A stretch of DNA of 64,000 nt from Eutreptiella sp. 'Long Island Sound 2002'. Lineage: Eukaryota; Euglenozoa; Euglenophyceae; Eutreptiales; Eutreptiaceae. The stretch covers positions 142,302,961 to 142,366,960 of the forward strand of contig OZ038382.1 of the NCBI GenBank assembly GCA_964036045.1, in the 5' to 3' direction. Below are positions 42,093 to 51,999 of this stretch, one piece after another (positions within the stretch are counted from its first letter, which is position 1; every line of letters begins with the position of its first letter). A program made the position numbers and the translations under genes. The notes beneath the pieces were generated by a model, which was not told the DNA's origin, did not search any database, and worked only from the letters and a program-made list of their open reading frames with translations.

Positions 42093-44967
42093 TGGTAGCA
42101 GAGGCTACCTGAATGTTGCTTCACAGCCCTTCAGTCCACAGCCCGCTCCCCAGTACGGCCCCGTAGACCCCGCCGCTTCTGGTGAAGTAACGATTACGCT
42201 GCCATGGTGCTGCGCGAACGAGGCCTTGAGAGGAATGCCTTGCGCAAGCCCAAGCTGCCCAAGAAGGGCGCAAATCAGCAGCTGTGGAGGCCCAGATTAC
42301 CATTATGATCCCAGTCGAAATTGGCCATCGAGCAGCTGGAATTCGCCGGCCTACGACGATGGCAACGCTCCGGTGGAGCTTACGGACCTGGCAGGTACCA
42401 ACCTTCCTTACGCATGTCCAACATTTGAGACCATTGACGCCGATGTGAACGACATTGAGATGGGTGGTCCAGGTGAGGTACCTACCTATAATCGACCAGC
42501 CTCTTGGGCACACTGGGGCGACCATTTGTCCCCAGAACTGACCCGTAACCTTGAGGCCCTTGAGGCCCTTTGTCTCTTAACCACGTCTAAGCTGATCGGA
42601 CAAGAAAGAATCGCCTCTGTTTTTTTAATGGAATATTTTTTCCTCCTTCAGGACGAAATTAATACCAGGATGTGGTGGCGTTCTCAAGAAGATGATTCTT
42701 TTGCCATTTTTTTGCAGATCTGGAAGGCAAGCCCCTTCCCGAAGGAGAAGGGCACGGCACCTGTTCCCGGGCCCTCCGCCCCTCATCCCCCTGTTTCCAT
42801 CCGCGACGATCTAGCCGCCGCGGTTGAGGAGGGAATTTTAGAGGCGGCCAGGCAGGCAAGCCTGGAAATCAGGGCTGAAGGAGCTCCCCAAGTGGACTCC
42901 TGGCTGCGGACCACCGAGATCAGCGGTCCGACAGCCTGCTCAGGCCCTTCAGGACACGGTATGTACTGTCCTGCCGACTGTTCCTGCAGATTCCAACGAG
43001 ATGCGGAGCTCCAATTGCTCAAAGATCAAATGCACCTCATCATTCAAACGCTGGGAATAAAAGATCTTTTCAAGACGCACATGCGGTCTGAGGGCGCCTC
43101 ATCGGTGGAACAAGCAACAGAGCCGTCGGAGGAGGCGACAGAAATTTTTTCAATTGCTCCTTCGGTGGACTCCAGGACCACCGATGCAAGGATCAGCAGG
43201 ACCAAGTTAAAGGAAAGGGTTAAAATCTCTCGTTCTGAGAGTAGGACGGCGAAGGCTAGGACTGAGGCTCAGAATGCCAAGCGAACTGCCTCCCGTACTG
43301 CCCCTCCTACTGCTGATTCCAATACCTTAGCCCAGCTGTTGCTCGCCCAGACCCTCGCCGGAGCTGGTGTGGCGAATGATGCCGCCAAGGTGTCTGCCAT
43401 TACGGCCGGTGTTGGGCTGGATTCACTTCTTAATCCTACTTCCTTGCGACTTCGTCAGGTTGCCAAGCAACCGAAGTATAATGGGAACCGCAGACGTTGG
43501 CCTCAGTTCCAACGGGAATTTAAACTGTGGGTTAAGACTCAAAAACTCCAAGATGATCAGTTCCTGATGGCCCTCTTGGATTGCCTTGAGGGAGCGCCGG
43601 CCAACACTTGGCTCAGGACTTGGAGTGATCGTGAGGATACAAGTTCCCCCCTTACCTTTGATGAGGTGTGGGAACAGTTGGAGGTACGTGGATCCCGGCT
43701 GCCAGAGGACCATTACCACCAAATGTTGAAGAATTTTCCTTCATTCTCGCGATTAATCTTGCACGAAGTGCAAGACAAGAAACAGCGCTTCTGGAATTTA
43801 GTGGAAGAAGCTGAACATTCAGGCGAAAAATTTTCTAGTGCCGAGCTGAAAAATCTGAGTTTTGACAAGATCCCCTCAGAAACTGCCGCCACCCTTCGGA
43901 ACAAACAGTCCGAAGAAAAGGTCAAGACCTGGTGGGCGGAGGTGGAAGGCTTCGATGCCTCTGCCAACAGGTTCACCGTCAGGGAGGCACTTCAAAAGTG
44001 CTCCCCCACGTCCTTCTCCAAGGTGAAATTCACTGAGGAGACGTGGAAAATCAAGTTTAATGAACACGAGGATCGGGACTTGTTTGTCCAAGTCCTCAAC
44101 AGGGGAGTAAGCTTCCATGGCCATCGCCTGAAGGCCAAGAACTGGGTGTTTTCGTTCACCCCGAAGGAACTCTGGGAAGAGGTTGAGCGGCTCGCCGACG
44201 CCGCCAATCAGAATTTCCATGAGGGTCTTGGGGGAAACAAGAATACCCAGCAAAACACCCAAAATGGGGCCCAAAAGGGCAACAAAAAGGTGAATGACAC
44301 CCGGAATGTTCAGGATCACTGTAGCATCTGCCTTCTTTTAGGTTCTACGAACCGAGCTAAGACGCATTCTACTGGTAATCACCGATGGTCTCCTTACGAT
44401 CACAAGGTGATTGGTGAAAATATCAGTAATCCGCAGAATTCAGACAGGAATGACAGACAGGTGCACGGTGGGAAGGCTGGAAAAGGGAATCCGACCCCCT
44501 CCGGTGGAAACAAAAATCCTGGAGGCCCTGGCGGGTCCCAAGGCACGGGAAATCGGACTCCATCCGGCTCCGGTGGGCAGCCGAACGGCCAGAAAAATCC
44601 CAATAGCAACGCCGGAGGCGGAAATCGAAATCCAGGCCAAACCCCTCAATCCGTTGCAAACAAGGGAAATGCTCCAGGATCCCAGGGTAAAGGTAAGGGA
44701 AATCCTTCTGGGACCCCTTTCTCTGGTAAAGGCAGAGGGCGTGGCGACGGTGGAGGTCCATCATCCGGCGGCCGTGGCCGTGGACGGGGAAAGGGCAACC
44801 ATCGTGTGGATCAGGTCTCAGGTGCAGATCAGGTGTCCGATGCGGACCGAGATTACGTTGAAAATGCCTTGATGAATCCAGCAGATGATCCGCTCCAAGA
44901 TGAGTGGGTCGACGAATCAGGGTGTGTCCACAACGTTAACGCAGCTACTGGAGGTCAGAACGCCTAG
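41929..44967 (+). CDS. Gag polyprotein (element 3), initiated inside the LTR
   Basis: 1012 codons. The first 54 codons lie in the 5' LTR, and the primer-binding site is translated GSRG. A Pro/Ser-rich N-terminus precedes an acidic region and a basic linker (SRTKLKERVKISRSESRTA). The capsid domain begins about residue 500 (AKQPKYNGNRRRWPQFQREF) and includes LLDCLEGAPANTWLRTW and FDEVWEQL, the usual Ty3-type capsid pattern. A Cys/His cluster (HCSICLLLGSTN, then HSTGNH) around residue 800 may be a variant zinc knuckle. The tail to ~960 is rich in Gly, Asn, Pro and Arg (GKGRGRGDGGG, GGRGRGRGKG), suited to RNA binding. It ends at the in-frame UAG 44965-44967. It packages the element RNA into cytoplasmic particles. 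Confidence 0.88.
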   Translation: MDLASVVAALASVGVRVSGSTPNSSVQVDSSRACPTGLASPEPSGTINDPGQHFHGSRGYLNVASQPFSPQPAPQYGPVDPAASGEVTITLPWCCANEALRGMPCASPSCPRRAQISSCGGPDYHYDPSRNWPSSSWNSPAYDDGNAPVELTDLAGTNLPYACPTFETIDADVNDIEMGGPGEVPTYNRPASWAHWGDHLSPELTRNLEALEALCLLTTSKLIGQERIASVFLMEYFFLLQDEINTRMWWRSQEDDSFAIFLQIWKASPFPKEKGTAPVPGPSAPHPPVSIRDDLAAAVEEGILEAARQASLEIRAEGAPQVDSWLRTTEISGPTACSGPSGHGMYCPADCSCRFQRDAELQLLKDQMHLIIQTLGIKDLFKTHMRSEGASSVEQATEPSEEATEIFSIAPSVDSRTTDARISRTKLKERVKISRSESRTAKARTEAQNAKRTASRTAPPTADSNTLAQLLLAQTLAGAGVANDAAKVSAITAGVGLDSLLNPTSLRLRQVAKQPKYNGNRRRWPQFQREFKLWVKTQKLQDDQFLMALLDCLEGAPANTWLRTWSDREDTSSPLTFDEVWEQLEVRGSRLPEDHYHQMLKNFPSFSRLILHEVQDKKQRFWNLVEEAEHSGEKFSSAELKNLSFDKIPSETAATLRNKQSEEKVKTWWAEVEGFDASANRFTVREALQKCSPTSFSKVKFTEETWKIKFNEHEDRDLFVQVLNRGVSFHGHRLKAKNWVFSFTPKELWEEVERLADAANQNFHEGLGGNKNTQQNTQNGAQKGNKKVNDTRNVQDHCSICLLLGSTNRAKTHSTGNHRWSPYDHKVIGENISNPQNSDRNDRQVHGGKAGKGNPTPSGGNKNPGGPGGSQGTGNRTPSGSGGQPNGQKNPNSNAGGGNRNPGQTPQSVANKGNAPGSQGKGKGNPSGTPFSGKGRGRGDGGGPSSGGRGRGRGKGNHRVDQVSGADQVSDADRDYVENALMNPADDPLQDEWVDESGCVHNVNAATGGQNA
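42093..42104 (+). other. Primer-binding site of element 3 (initiator tRNA-Met)
   Basis: TGGTAGCAGAGG starts directly after the LTR's terminal CA and is identical to the site in element 1. It is complementary to the acceptor end of an initiator tRNA-Met with 5'-AGCAGAG. It lies inside the Gag coding sequence. Confidence 0.9.
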
Positions 44968-44999
44968 GGGAGCCACGAAAATAGCCCCTCCCCAGGCGA
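44960..44999 (+). promoter_or_regulatory. Gag/Pol junction: in-frame UAG inside a predicted hairpin
   Basis: TAG (44965-44967) is the only break between Gag and Pol, which share one frame. CGCCT-A-GGGGAG at the stop can pair with CTCCCC-AGGCG about 15 nt further on: 11 base pairs with a single bulged A, with the stop codon in the stem. Stop-codon readthrough would yield Gag-Pol. Element 1 has the same UAG at the same junction with a different stem-loop. Confidence 0.6.
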
Positions 45000-47232
45000 T
45001 TTCAGGCATGATCCCCAGATTCCTTCTCGACCACTACTTGATGTAGGGTCGCTTGTCTCCTCTCCCCTGGATCCGGCAGCGGATCCTTCTGTTGTAGTGG
45101 ACGAGGTTGGTGTACAGTCCAAGCACAGGGCCCGTCAGTTTGTCACAAAGATGTGGGTCTCTGATTGCAAGGGCAATTTCCACCTCGCCACTTGTTTGTG
45201 TGATAATGGATCGGAGGTAAATCTCCAATCCAATTCTTTCTTACCCGATGACTGCGTGTGTGATTCGCTTTATCCTGTTACCCTCGAGGGAGTTTCTGGA
45301 CACTCTCTCGCAGGTGGGCAACGCGGTTGTTATATATCAACTCATTTGGTCGCTCAAGACCTTTGGGAAGAAGGTAATGTGGAGGAAGTTATCCTTAAGA
45401 AGGACTACTTCTATCGTGCCGACATAAAGTATGACCTTTACTTGGGCCATCCTTGGCTTAGCAAGAACAGGGTGGCGCCCGTAGGTCATCGGCGTTGTTT
45501 TTTGCTGGAGTCAGGTCCCTTGGAGCGTCCTGAATTTCGTTTTTTGCACGCAGGGTTTAAAAGTGCAGAAGAATTTTTGAAGCGAAAGGTTACACCAAAG
45601 TTTGGCGAAGATGTCACCATTGCAGAGGTGAATGGGAGTGCCGATTACTCCCGAGAGTTAGAATGTCTTCGTAGGGACTCCCAGCCACGACGCCCTTCGC
45701 GCTGGCACTCTTCATCCTACAGAGTTGTCGACAAATGGCGCGATACAATTTGTGAATATTTTTATGAACACCATTCCTTTTGGCCACAGTATGATGCCTT
45801 TGCTAACCGCGAGAACAAGCGCTTTGACAAGCACTTGCGCGACGCTTGGACCCATAAATGGGACAAAAAGTTATGGATTAATCCTCCGCTTCACTTAATC
45901 CAGCAGGTCATCCACAAAATCAAGCAAGATAAAACCCAGGCGATTTTAGTTGTGCCCTTGTGGGACGACAAGCCTTGGTTTCAGGAATTGCAAGACATTT
46001 GTGTAGATTACATCGAACTTCCCAGGAAGATTAAGCTGTATGCCAGGGACGACACAGGTCCCCTGCCACAGCGGCCCTGGAGTTCGCTTGCATTCCTGGT
46101 GGATGGAAAGCTTTCTGACTCTGATTCTGCTGATTCTGGTACTGATTCCTGTGTTGGGTCTGAATCTGAGGTTGAGCGTGGTACTGATGATGAATCTATT
46201 TTTTCTGATTTTTGTCCGTCAGATGCCCAAGGTGATCCAACGTCAAATGGATCCGCCTCGTCTCCCTCTTCCCCAATACGATCTACATCCAAAAGAATCT
46301 TCAGTGCACAGGCTAAGAAAAATTTAAAATCGCGCCGCAAATTCAGAGTTTTTTATGAAAAGCCCCGTGTGGAAGCTTTCATAGATCCTTTCGAGGAGCT
46401 GGATCACGAAGAGAATCTCTGGAATGTCGACACTCGACCCACCTATCTTCAAGAGGCAGTTGATACGGACCTTTTTAGGGACATCCGTAAGAAGATTCTT
46501 CCTGCCAAGGCCGAAGAAGTCGCCAAAGTTTTTTCGACAGTAATTCCTGGCGATCAGGTGGACACTGAGTTGTGTTCCAAGAAAAGAGACAAGATTTTTG
46601 AGGAACGGAAGGACACAACCCTTTCGGGGAAGTTGATCAAAGACCCCCCTGTCCGTGGGCAGTTCGGTGAAGCCTTCATCGAGCTTCGTGAAGGTTACAA
46701 GGCGAAGAAACAGCGGCCTTATGAGAACCATGGACACAAACATGAGATACTCAGAAAAATAATCGAGAAAAATCTCAGGGAATTTGGTTGGCTTGAGGGT
46801 TGTATGACCAGCGAATGGTGCTGTGCACCCTTCACAGTCCCGAAGCCGCCGCCTGCAGACCAGAACACTATTGATGGTTGGCGAATGGTTGTTGATTTTC
46901 GCAACCTCAACGCCGAAACCAAGGCGGATTCGCACCCCCTGCCCCTCATTGAGGAGGAAATCGCCAAGAGGGCAAGAGGTCGTTTGTTTTCTGTGCTGGA
47001 TCTCCGTCACGGCTTTCACCAAATGCCGTTGAGGAAGGACAGCCGACCTCTCACCTGTATGTGCACGCCATGTGGCCCAGTCCAGTGGACGGTCATGCCC
47101 ATGGGCCTGAAGAACGCCCCTTCGTTTTTTCAAAGAATGATGGAGGATGTGCTTTTTACAGCTCATCCTGAGCTTCGTGCCTTCGTGAGTGTGTACATAG
47201 ATGACATAATCATCGCGACAGAGGGGGAGTGA
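44968..47232 (+). CDS. Pol part 1: protease, Dam-like domain, RT up to YIDD (element 3)
   Basis: Open directly after the Gag UAG; the first usable start-like codon (GTG 45097) is probably irrelevant. The protease region has ATCLCDNGSEVNLQS, with DNGS in place of DTG/DSG, and later YDLYLGHPWL. Residues encoded at 45724-46110 form a Dam-like domain: DTICEYFYEHHSFWPQYDAF, ANRENKRF, WINPPLHLIQQVIHKI (INPP at 45877-45888), AILVVPLWDDKPWF. An acidic Ser/Asp linker follows. RT motifs: CAPFTVPKPP, WRMVVDFRNLN, VLDLRHGFHQMPL (first Asp) and VYIDDIIIA (catalytic Asp pair). The frame stops at UGA 47230-47232, only a few codons after YIDD, and then continues in the same register. Confidence 0.9.
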   Translation, partial: GSHENSPSPGDFRHDPQIPSRPLLDVGSLVSSPLDPAADPSVVVDEVGVQSKHRARQFVTKMWVSDCKGNFHLATCLCDNGSEVNLQSNSFLPDDCVCDSLYPVTLEGVSGHSLAGGQRGCYISTHLVAQDLWEEGNVEEVILKKDYFYRADIKYDLYLGHPWLSKNRVAPVGHRRCFLLESGPLERPEFRFLHAGFKSAEEFLKRKVTPKFGEDVTIAEVNGSADYSRELECLRRDSQPRRPSRWHSSSYRVVDKWRDTICEYFYEHHSFWPQYDAFANRENKRFDKHLRDAWTHKWDKKLWINPPLHLIQQVIHKIKQDKTQAILVVPLWDDKPWFQELQDICVDYIELPRKIKLYARDDTGPLPQRPWSSLAFLVDGKLSDSDSADSGTDSCVGSESEVERGTDDESIFSDFCPSDAQGDPTSNGSASSPSSPIRSTSKRIFSAQAKKNLKSRRKFRVFYEKPRVEAFIDPFEELDHEENLWNVDTRPTYLQEAVDTDLFRDIRKKILPAKAEEVAKVFSTVIPGDQVDTELCSKKRDKIFEERKDTTLSGKLIKDPPVRGQFGEAFIELREGYKAKKQRPYENHGHKHEILRKIIEKNLREFGWLEGCMTSEWCCAPFTVPKPPPADQNTIDGWRMVVDFRNLNAETKADSHPLPLIEEEIAKRARGRLFSVLDLRHGFHQMPLRKDSRPLTCMCTPCGPVQWTVMPMGLKNAPSFFQRMMEDVLFTAHPELRAFVSVYIDDIIIATEGE

Positions 47233-50151
47233 CTGACCGAAGCCGAGCTGGTGGCCCTACATGAAAAGCAGCTGAACCAAGTTTTGGACATTCTTGATGC
47301 CAATCAGCTGATTTGTGGGCCAAAGAAGGGAAAACTATTTTTAAAATCAGTCGAATTTTGTGGTTCTCTCCTTGAGAATGGCACCCGACGACCCAGTCCA
47401 GGGAAGCTCGTCGCTATTCAGAAGTGGAAGCGCCCTGAGACGATCACGGAATTGAGAGGATTCCTGGGTTGTTGCAATTTTTACCACACTTTTGTGCCGA
47501 ATTATGCCAAATTTGCTGCCCCCCTCACTGAATTATTGAAGGTAGGGAGAGATGCGGGCAAGGCAGGTTCAAAGATTCGTGTCAAGTGGACTGACGAGTG
47601 CGAGGAGGCCTTCCATCAATTGAAGGCGGCCCTCTGCGAAGTCGCCACGTTGCATGTGCCGAAATTCGACCGACCCTTCTACATAAGAACCGACGCTTCT
47701 AGGTACGCGATCGGAGCTGTCCTTGAACAGGTTGATGAGGCCACAGGTGATCATTACCCTCTTGCATTTTGGTCGCGGAAGCTAGCTCCACGCCAGATGC
47801 AATGGTCACCGCGTGAGCAAGAAACCTACGCCATAATCTGTGCTTTGAAAAAGTACCAATCGTGGGTTGGCACCAATCGAGTCGAGGTCCTGACGGATCA
47901 TCGATCTCTGGAGTATTGGGCCACGGAACACATTGATACTGTCGCGAGCCCAGCTGGTCGACGGGCCAGATGGCACGAATTTCTCAGTCTGTTTGACCTC
48001 CATGTGTCGTATTTGCCTGGAAAACACAACACGGTAGCGGATGCTCTGAGCCGATGGGCTTACCCCGCCTCAGAGGGGCTGCAAAGTACCAACATCCATG
48101 GTACGGAGCAGGACCGCCACGTCGTGATCGAGTGGGATCAAGAAGAAAAAAAGCTCATCCGACGTGAATGCATGCAATGTTCTGTTAAACAGCACGCATG
48201 CCCGTGTCACGACATCACGGCCTTCTCAGATCCGGCGCATGCCCATGAGATCGTCACCAAATCACTGAAAGTCGTGGAGAAAGTCACGGATCCCTCCTCA
48301 GGGAGTGTGAAACGGTTTGACTACACCCGACGTGTAAGTGGATTTCGGTTGATTCAGGGCATTAAGCGTCGAGATCCGGCCAAAACTCCACCCCTGCCGA
48401 AAGATTCCCTTATCATCCGTGACTGGACGAACGATTATGTAAAAGATTCCATGTTCAAAGAGGTCTTTGAGAATCTCAAATCCAAAGATGCTCACAAGGA
48501 TGGAATTTTTTCTGAGTATTCGTTGGATGGGGGGAAGCTGTGGATGGAGGGTAAATTGTGCGTACCAGACGCCCTGGCCCCCCGAGTGTTAAACTGGAGG
48601 CACAAATGGGAGTCCCCCCACGCACATGGCCGTAGATTATGGTCGATGATTAAACATAGGTTGTTTGGCTCAAGGCTATATACTCATTGCATGAAAGTAG
48701 CCGCCGGATGTGCCCAATGTGCTGTCTCGACGCCCCCCAGCGCGAAGAAGCACGGCCATCTGAGGCCACACCCTATTCCGGAGCGCCTCTTTAACAGAGT
48801 CACCAGTGATTTCTTCTATCTCGGTGAACTCGATGACGAAGAGTGCCATTGGACCAATAAAAAGGTCAATGGTGTGCTCCTTATTCAGTGCCGTCATTCC
48901 GGCTACATTCAAGTGTTGCCTTGCAACATTGAGTCGATGACTGGCAAGGCTGCCGCCAAATGGTGCGCGCAGACCTGGATGGGAGGTTGGGACGTCCCAT
49001 CCGAGGTAGTTACGGACTCAGGCAAAGAGTACACCTCCGAATGGTGGGGAGAATTATGTGCTCGCCTTGGAATCCACCACCTCAGGTGTGAGATCCACTC
49101 ACATCGAGCGCTGCCTGGCGAAAGAGCCGGCCGCTCGATTATAAATATGCTTCGTAAGGAGCTCGCCAGTGAGAAAGACTTCCATTGGCTTGAAGTTCTC
49201 TTCGCATTGCTTCGCCGTTACCACAACACGCCTTTGTACCATGGCCTTTCTCCAAATGAAATTGTCTTTGGACGAAAGAAGTGTTGGTGGAACATGCCGT
49301 TGAATAATCCTCGCCCTTGTAAAGATGCTTCGTTGTTTTTGGACGAAATCCAACGAGCAGAAAAAACTGTCTCGAAATTAATCGATAAGCATCAAGCTGA
49401 CTGGCTTTTGGTCCAGAATCAAGGCCGAAAAAACCCCCACAATTTTGAAGTCGATGATCGAGTTTGGCTTCGAAAATCCGAAACCACCCTGGACGGAGAT
49501 GATAAGCTTCTTCCCTTGTGGGAGGGGCCATTCGCTGTTACAGCGCGTCTAGGTGAGAACAGGTGGAGGATTCGTGTGGATGTCAGCAGGGAAATTGATG
49601 TTTCGGGCGATCGCCTCAAGAGAGAGATCCCCTCCCCCAAGGATCGGGTTAAACCCCTTTTTTGGACTTCGAAATTTTTGTCTGATCGGGTCATCGAAGG
49701 GGGGAAGTACGAACTCAAGAGGATTTTAGAAGCAAGACGTGACGAAAAGGGCGAATGGGAATTTCTATGTGAGTGGAGGGGCTTTGATTCCAGTCACAAC
49801 AACTGGGAACCAGCCCATTCTTTTGTCCATGGGTACACCAACGGGTTCATCGACTTCCTCAAGAAGCACACCGAAATTGGCGTACTGCTGACAGACTGTT
49901 TGTCGAAACCAGACAGACAAGTGGAGAGCGACGGAAAAAGACCTGTGGTGAATCGAGATCCAGCCTTTTACGGCCCTCAGCAGCCACATTCCAGGGCTGA
50001 TCCGTCGATCCCCCCTCCTGCGGTCAGGCCAGCCCAGGAGCCAAATGAGGACCAAGCTTCGAGTTCGGCCGCTGATTTGCAGCGCCCAAGCCGTACGAGG
50101 GCCCGACCAGACAGGTTGGTGGTCACATGTATTCGTGCTTGGCCGAACTGA
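47233..50151 (+). CDS. Pol part 2: RT thumb, RNase H, integrase, chromodomain (element 3)
   Basis: In frame with part 1 after the UGA at 47230-47232. RT thumb and connection (PSPGKLVAI, RGFLGCCNFYHTF). RNase H: IRTDASRYAIGAVL, PREQETYAII, LTDHRSLEYW and NTVADALSRW. Integrase: zinc module HKWESPHAHG with CMKVAAGCAQC; core with SDFFYLGEL (Asp), VTDSGKEYTS (Asp) and LPGERAGRSI (Glu). The C-terminal chromodomain begins YELKRILEARRDEKGEWEFL and ends NNWEPAHSFVHGY. A Pro/Ser/Arg-rich tail follows. The integrase is intact at all recognisable catalytic positions. The element is blocked only by the UGA, unless that codon is read through. Confidence 0.92.
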   Translation: MTEAELVALHEKQLNQVLDILDANQLICGPKKGKLFLKSVEFCGSLLENGTRRPSPGKLVAIQKWKRPETITELRGFLGCCNFYHTFVPNYAKFAAPLTELLKVGRDAGKAGSKIRVKWTDECEEAFHQLKAALCEVATLHVPKFDRPFYIRTDASRYAIGAVLEQVDEATGDHYPLAFWSRKLAPRQMQWSPREQETYAIICALKKYQSWVGTNRVEVLTDHRSLEYWATEHIDTVASPAGRRARWHEFLSLFDLHVSYLPGKHNTVADALSRWAYPASEGLQSTNIHGTEQDRHVVIEWDQEEKKLIRRECMQCSVKQHACPCHDITAFSDPAHAHEIVTKSLKVVEKVTDPSSGSVKRFDYTRRVSGFRLIQGIKRRDPAKTPPLPKDSLIIRDWTNDYVKDSMFKEVFENLKSKDAHKDGIFSEYSLDGGKLWMEGKLCVPDALAPRVLNWRHKWESPHAHGRRLWSMIKHRLFGSRLYTHCMKVAAGCAQCAVSTPPSAKKHGHLRPHPIPERLFNRVTSDFFYLGELDDEECHWTNKKVNGVLLIQCRHSGYIQVLPCNIESMTGKAAAKWCAQTWMGGWDVPSEVVTDSGKEYTSEWWGELCARLGIHHLRCEIHSHRALPGERAGRSIINMLRKELASEKDFHWLEVLFALLRRYHNTPLYHGLSPNEIVFGRKKCWWNMPLNNPRPCKDASLFLDEIQRAEKTVSKLIDKHQADWLLVQNQGRKNPHNFEVDDRVWLRKSETTLDGDDKLLPLWEGPFAVTARLGENRWRIRVDVSREIDVSGDRLKREIPSPKDRVKPLFWTSKFLSDRVIEGGKYELKRILEARRDEKGEWEFLCEWRGFDSSHNNWEPAHSFVHGYTNGFIDFLKKHTEIGVLLTDCLSKPDRQVESDGKRPVVNRDPAFYGPQQPHSRADPSIPPPAVRPAQEPNEDQASSSAADLQRPSRTRARPDRLVVTCIRAWPN

Positions 50152-51988
50152 GGGAGATCCGTCGTGACTTGAGTCGCCGACGCCATAATCCGGGTAACAG
50201 TCGTCTAGTCCAGGGCGTCATGGCACTCGTCGCTAGGGCTCAAGGGTGTAGGTTCGAAACCCTTGCATGTCCAACTCCTACAAAAGCTCCAGCCTCGCCC
50301 CGTCGACCACTTATTCCAATGTGAGTGTTCTGACGACTTGAAAAAAAACCACATTCTGCTCAATCCACTGTTCATTCTTCCTGATTACATCATGATGTGG
50401 AGAACTGCGAATGTTTGACAATTTGACGTCAATCAACTTTTCTTTGGTCTCCATTCGGCAGACAAGGCGTAGATACGCTGCCGAAAGCCACGCAGTGTGC
50501 TGCCGTGTTCAGAAAAAACCAAACTCAGGCTTAATTCAGGCAGATTCGGGGTAATCTTGTCTCTGTTGGTCTGTGCATCTTTGGAATTTGGCTACTCGTG
50601 CAGATGGAAGCAAATGTACATAGTAAAAACGCTGGCCAGCGACATTCACCCCTACAGGTACCCCCTGTAGTTCTGGCTGCACTAGTTGCAACGCCGGGAA
50701 CTCAGATCTTACCTTCATTTGCCGTGATGCTGAAGTCAAAGTCCAGATTCAGATCCAGATTCCTTGAATTTACCTTGAATTCCTCAGGTTTGTCCATCAT
50801 TCTGCCACTGTTGCACGAAACCCAGACGTCAATTGTTCAGACAACCTTCAGACAGGAGCTCTAGGGACTTCTAACAGCAACCTCTGAAGTCCGTAAGCTT
50901 CGTTGTATTTTTGGCACACGCCAATGTGAGCTCAATCCGACCTGAAACTGTCGAAAATGGTGAATCCAAGTGTCTTGTGGGACTCAATCGAAAGATTGGC
51001 CTTGTCCAAGTCGATTGACACCACCGCCACTGTAAATAAAGGACCATTCGGTGTCTCTCAGTTATATACTGTCAGTAAAGCGCCTTCAACAACCTTCGGC
51101 GCGTTACATGCCAAGGATCCAGGGCCAGCATGTCCCATCATGATGCATCATCACATGATCCACATTTTCATAGAATCTGTTGGATGCTCGCGAACCAACG
51201 TGCCGGAAAGCACAATTGAGCTGAATAAACGACAATATATATTAACTTTAGTCTAAACGAAGGTATTAGTAGTTTCAGTTTTAGACATTCCGCTTCATTT
51301 CACCTTCATCTTAGGGAATTTGCTGATTTTAGGACATTTTAGGTTGATTTCCTTGTCATCTCCCCTCATTCCTCGAAGATCTGTTTAGATCTAAGTGAAC
51401 AGAAAAACATCCCTACCTTCTGTGGTTCACTTAGGATTTGCAGACTACATTTGTATTTGTTTTCCCTCTCTGTGATTGTTTCATCTCCTTCATCTCTGCT
51501 GAAATTGATTCTCAATCTTGCTGAATCTTGTGATCATCCACCACATGCGCCAAATCTGATGCACATGCTGCACTTTTCAGAACGAGAAAAGCGGGACTAA
51601 CACGATGTAGAGTACGTGGAGGACACCGTAGCGTGCCCGCGACAGCTAAACTGTGCCAGAGCGCCGAGATGTCACTCCATCTCTTGATTCCCCCACTCAA
51701 TCCACCAATAATCTACCTCATTCTCAACCAGTGCATGGTTTGGTATCGATTCTCGATACGTTTACATGCTTTTTAGCCCTTAACCTAATGTTTTACTGCA
51801 CGGAGGACTGTTCGTCACTCCTCATTCTGTCTCATTTCAGGTTCATCCATCCTGATTCAGTGCCAATTCAACCCAAATCAGATCAGATCAAGCGGATTTC
51901 GCCCCATCGAGGCTACATTTCTATTTTTTTCTGGGACTTACCCGCACTACGTTCTTCGTTGACGTAGCGACACACCCCAGTGTGTTTT
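50152..51988 (+). other. Non-coding 3' region of element 3
   Basis: 1.85 kb between the Pol stop and the polypurine tract with no ORF above 105 codons, so no env-like or third ORF. Near 50253 there is GGTTCGAAACC, a near-match to a pol III B box, but no A box or cloverleaf I can support. This may hold packaging or regulatory RNA elements, or may be dispensable. Confidence 0.6.
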
Positions 51989-51999
51989 TGGAGGGGGAG
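51989..51999 (+). other. Polypurine tract of element 3
   Basis: The purine run GGAGGGGGAG directly precedes the 3' LTR's TG at 52000, the expected plus-strand primer. Confidence 0.85.

Noticed and set aside
50200-50280. tRNA gene in the 3' region of element 3 (GGTTCGAAACC)
   Set aside because: The B-box-like motif has one mismatch, and neither an A box nor a foldable acceptor stem is present.
50152-51988. Envelope-like third ORF in element 3
   Set aside because: No ORF above 105 codons, no signal peptide or membrane segment pattern.
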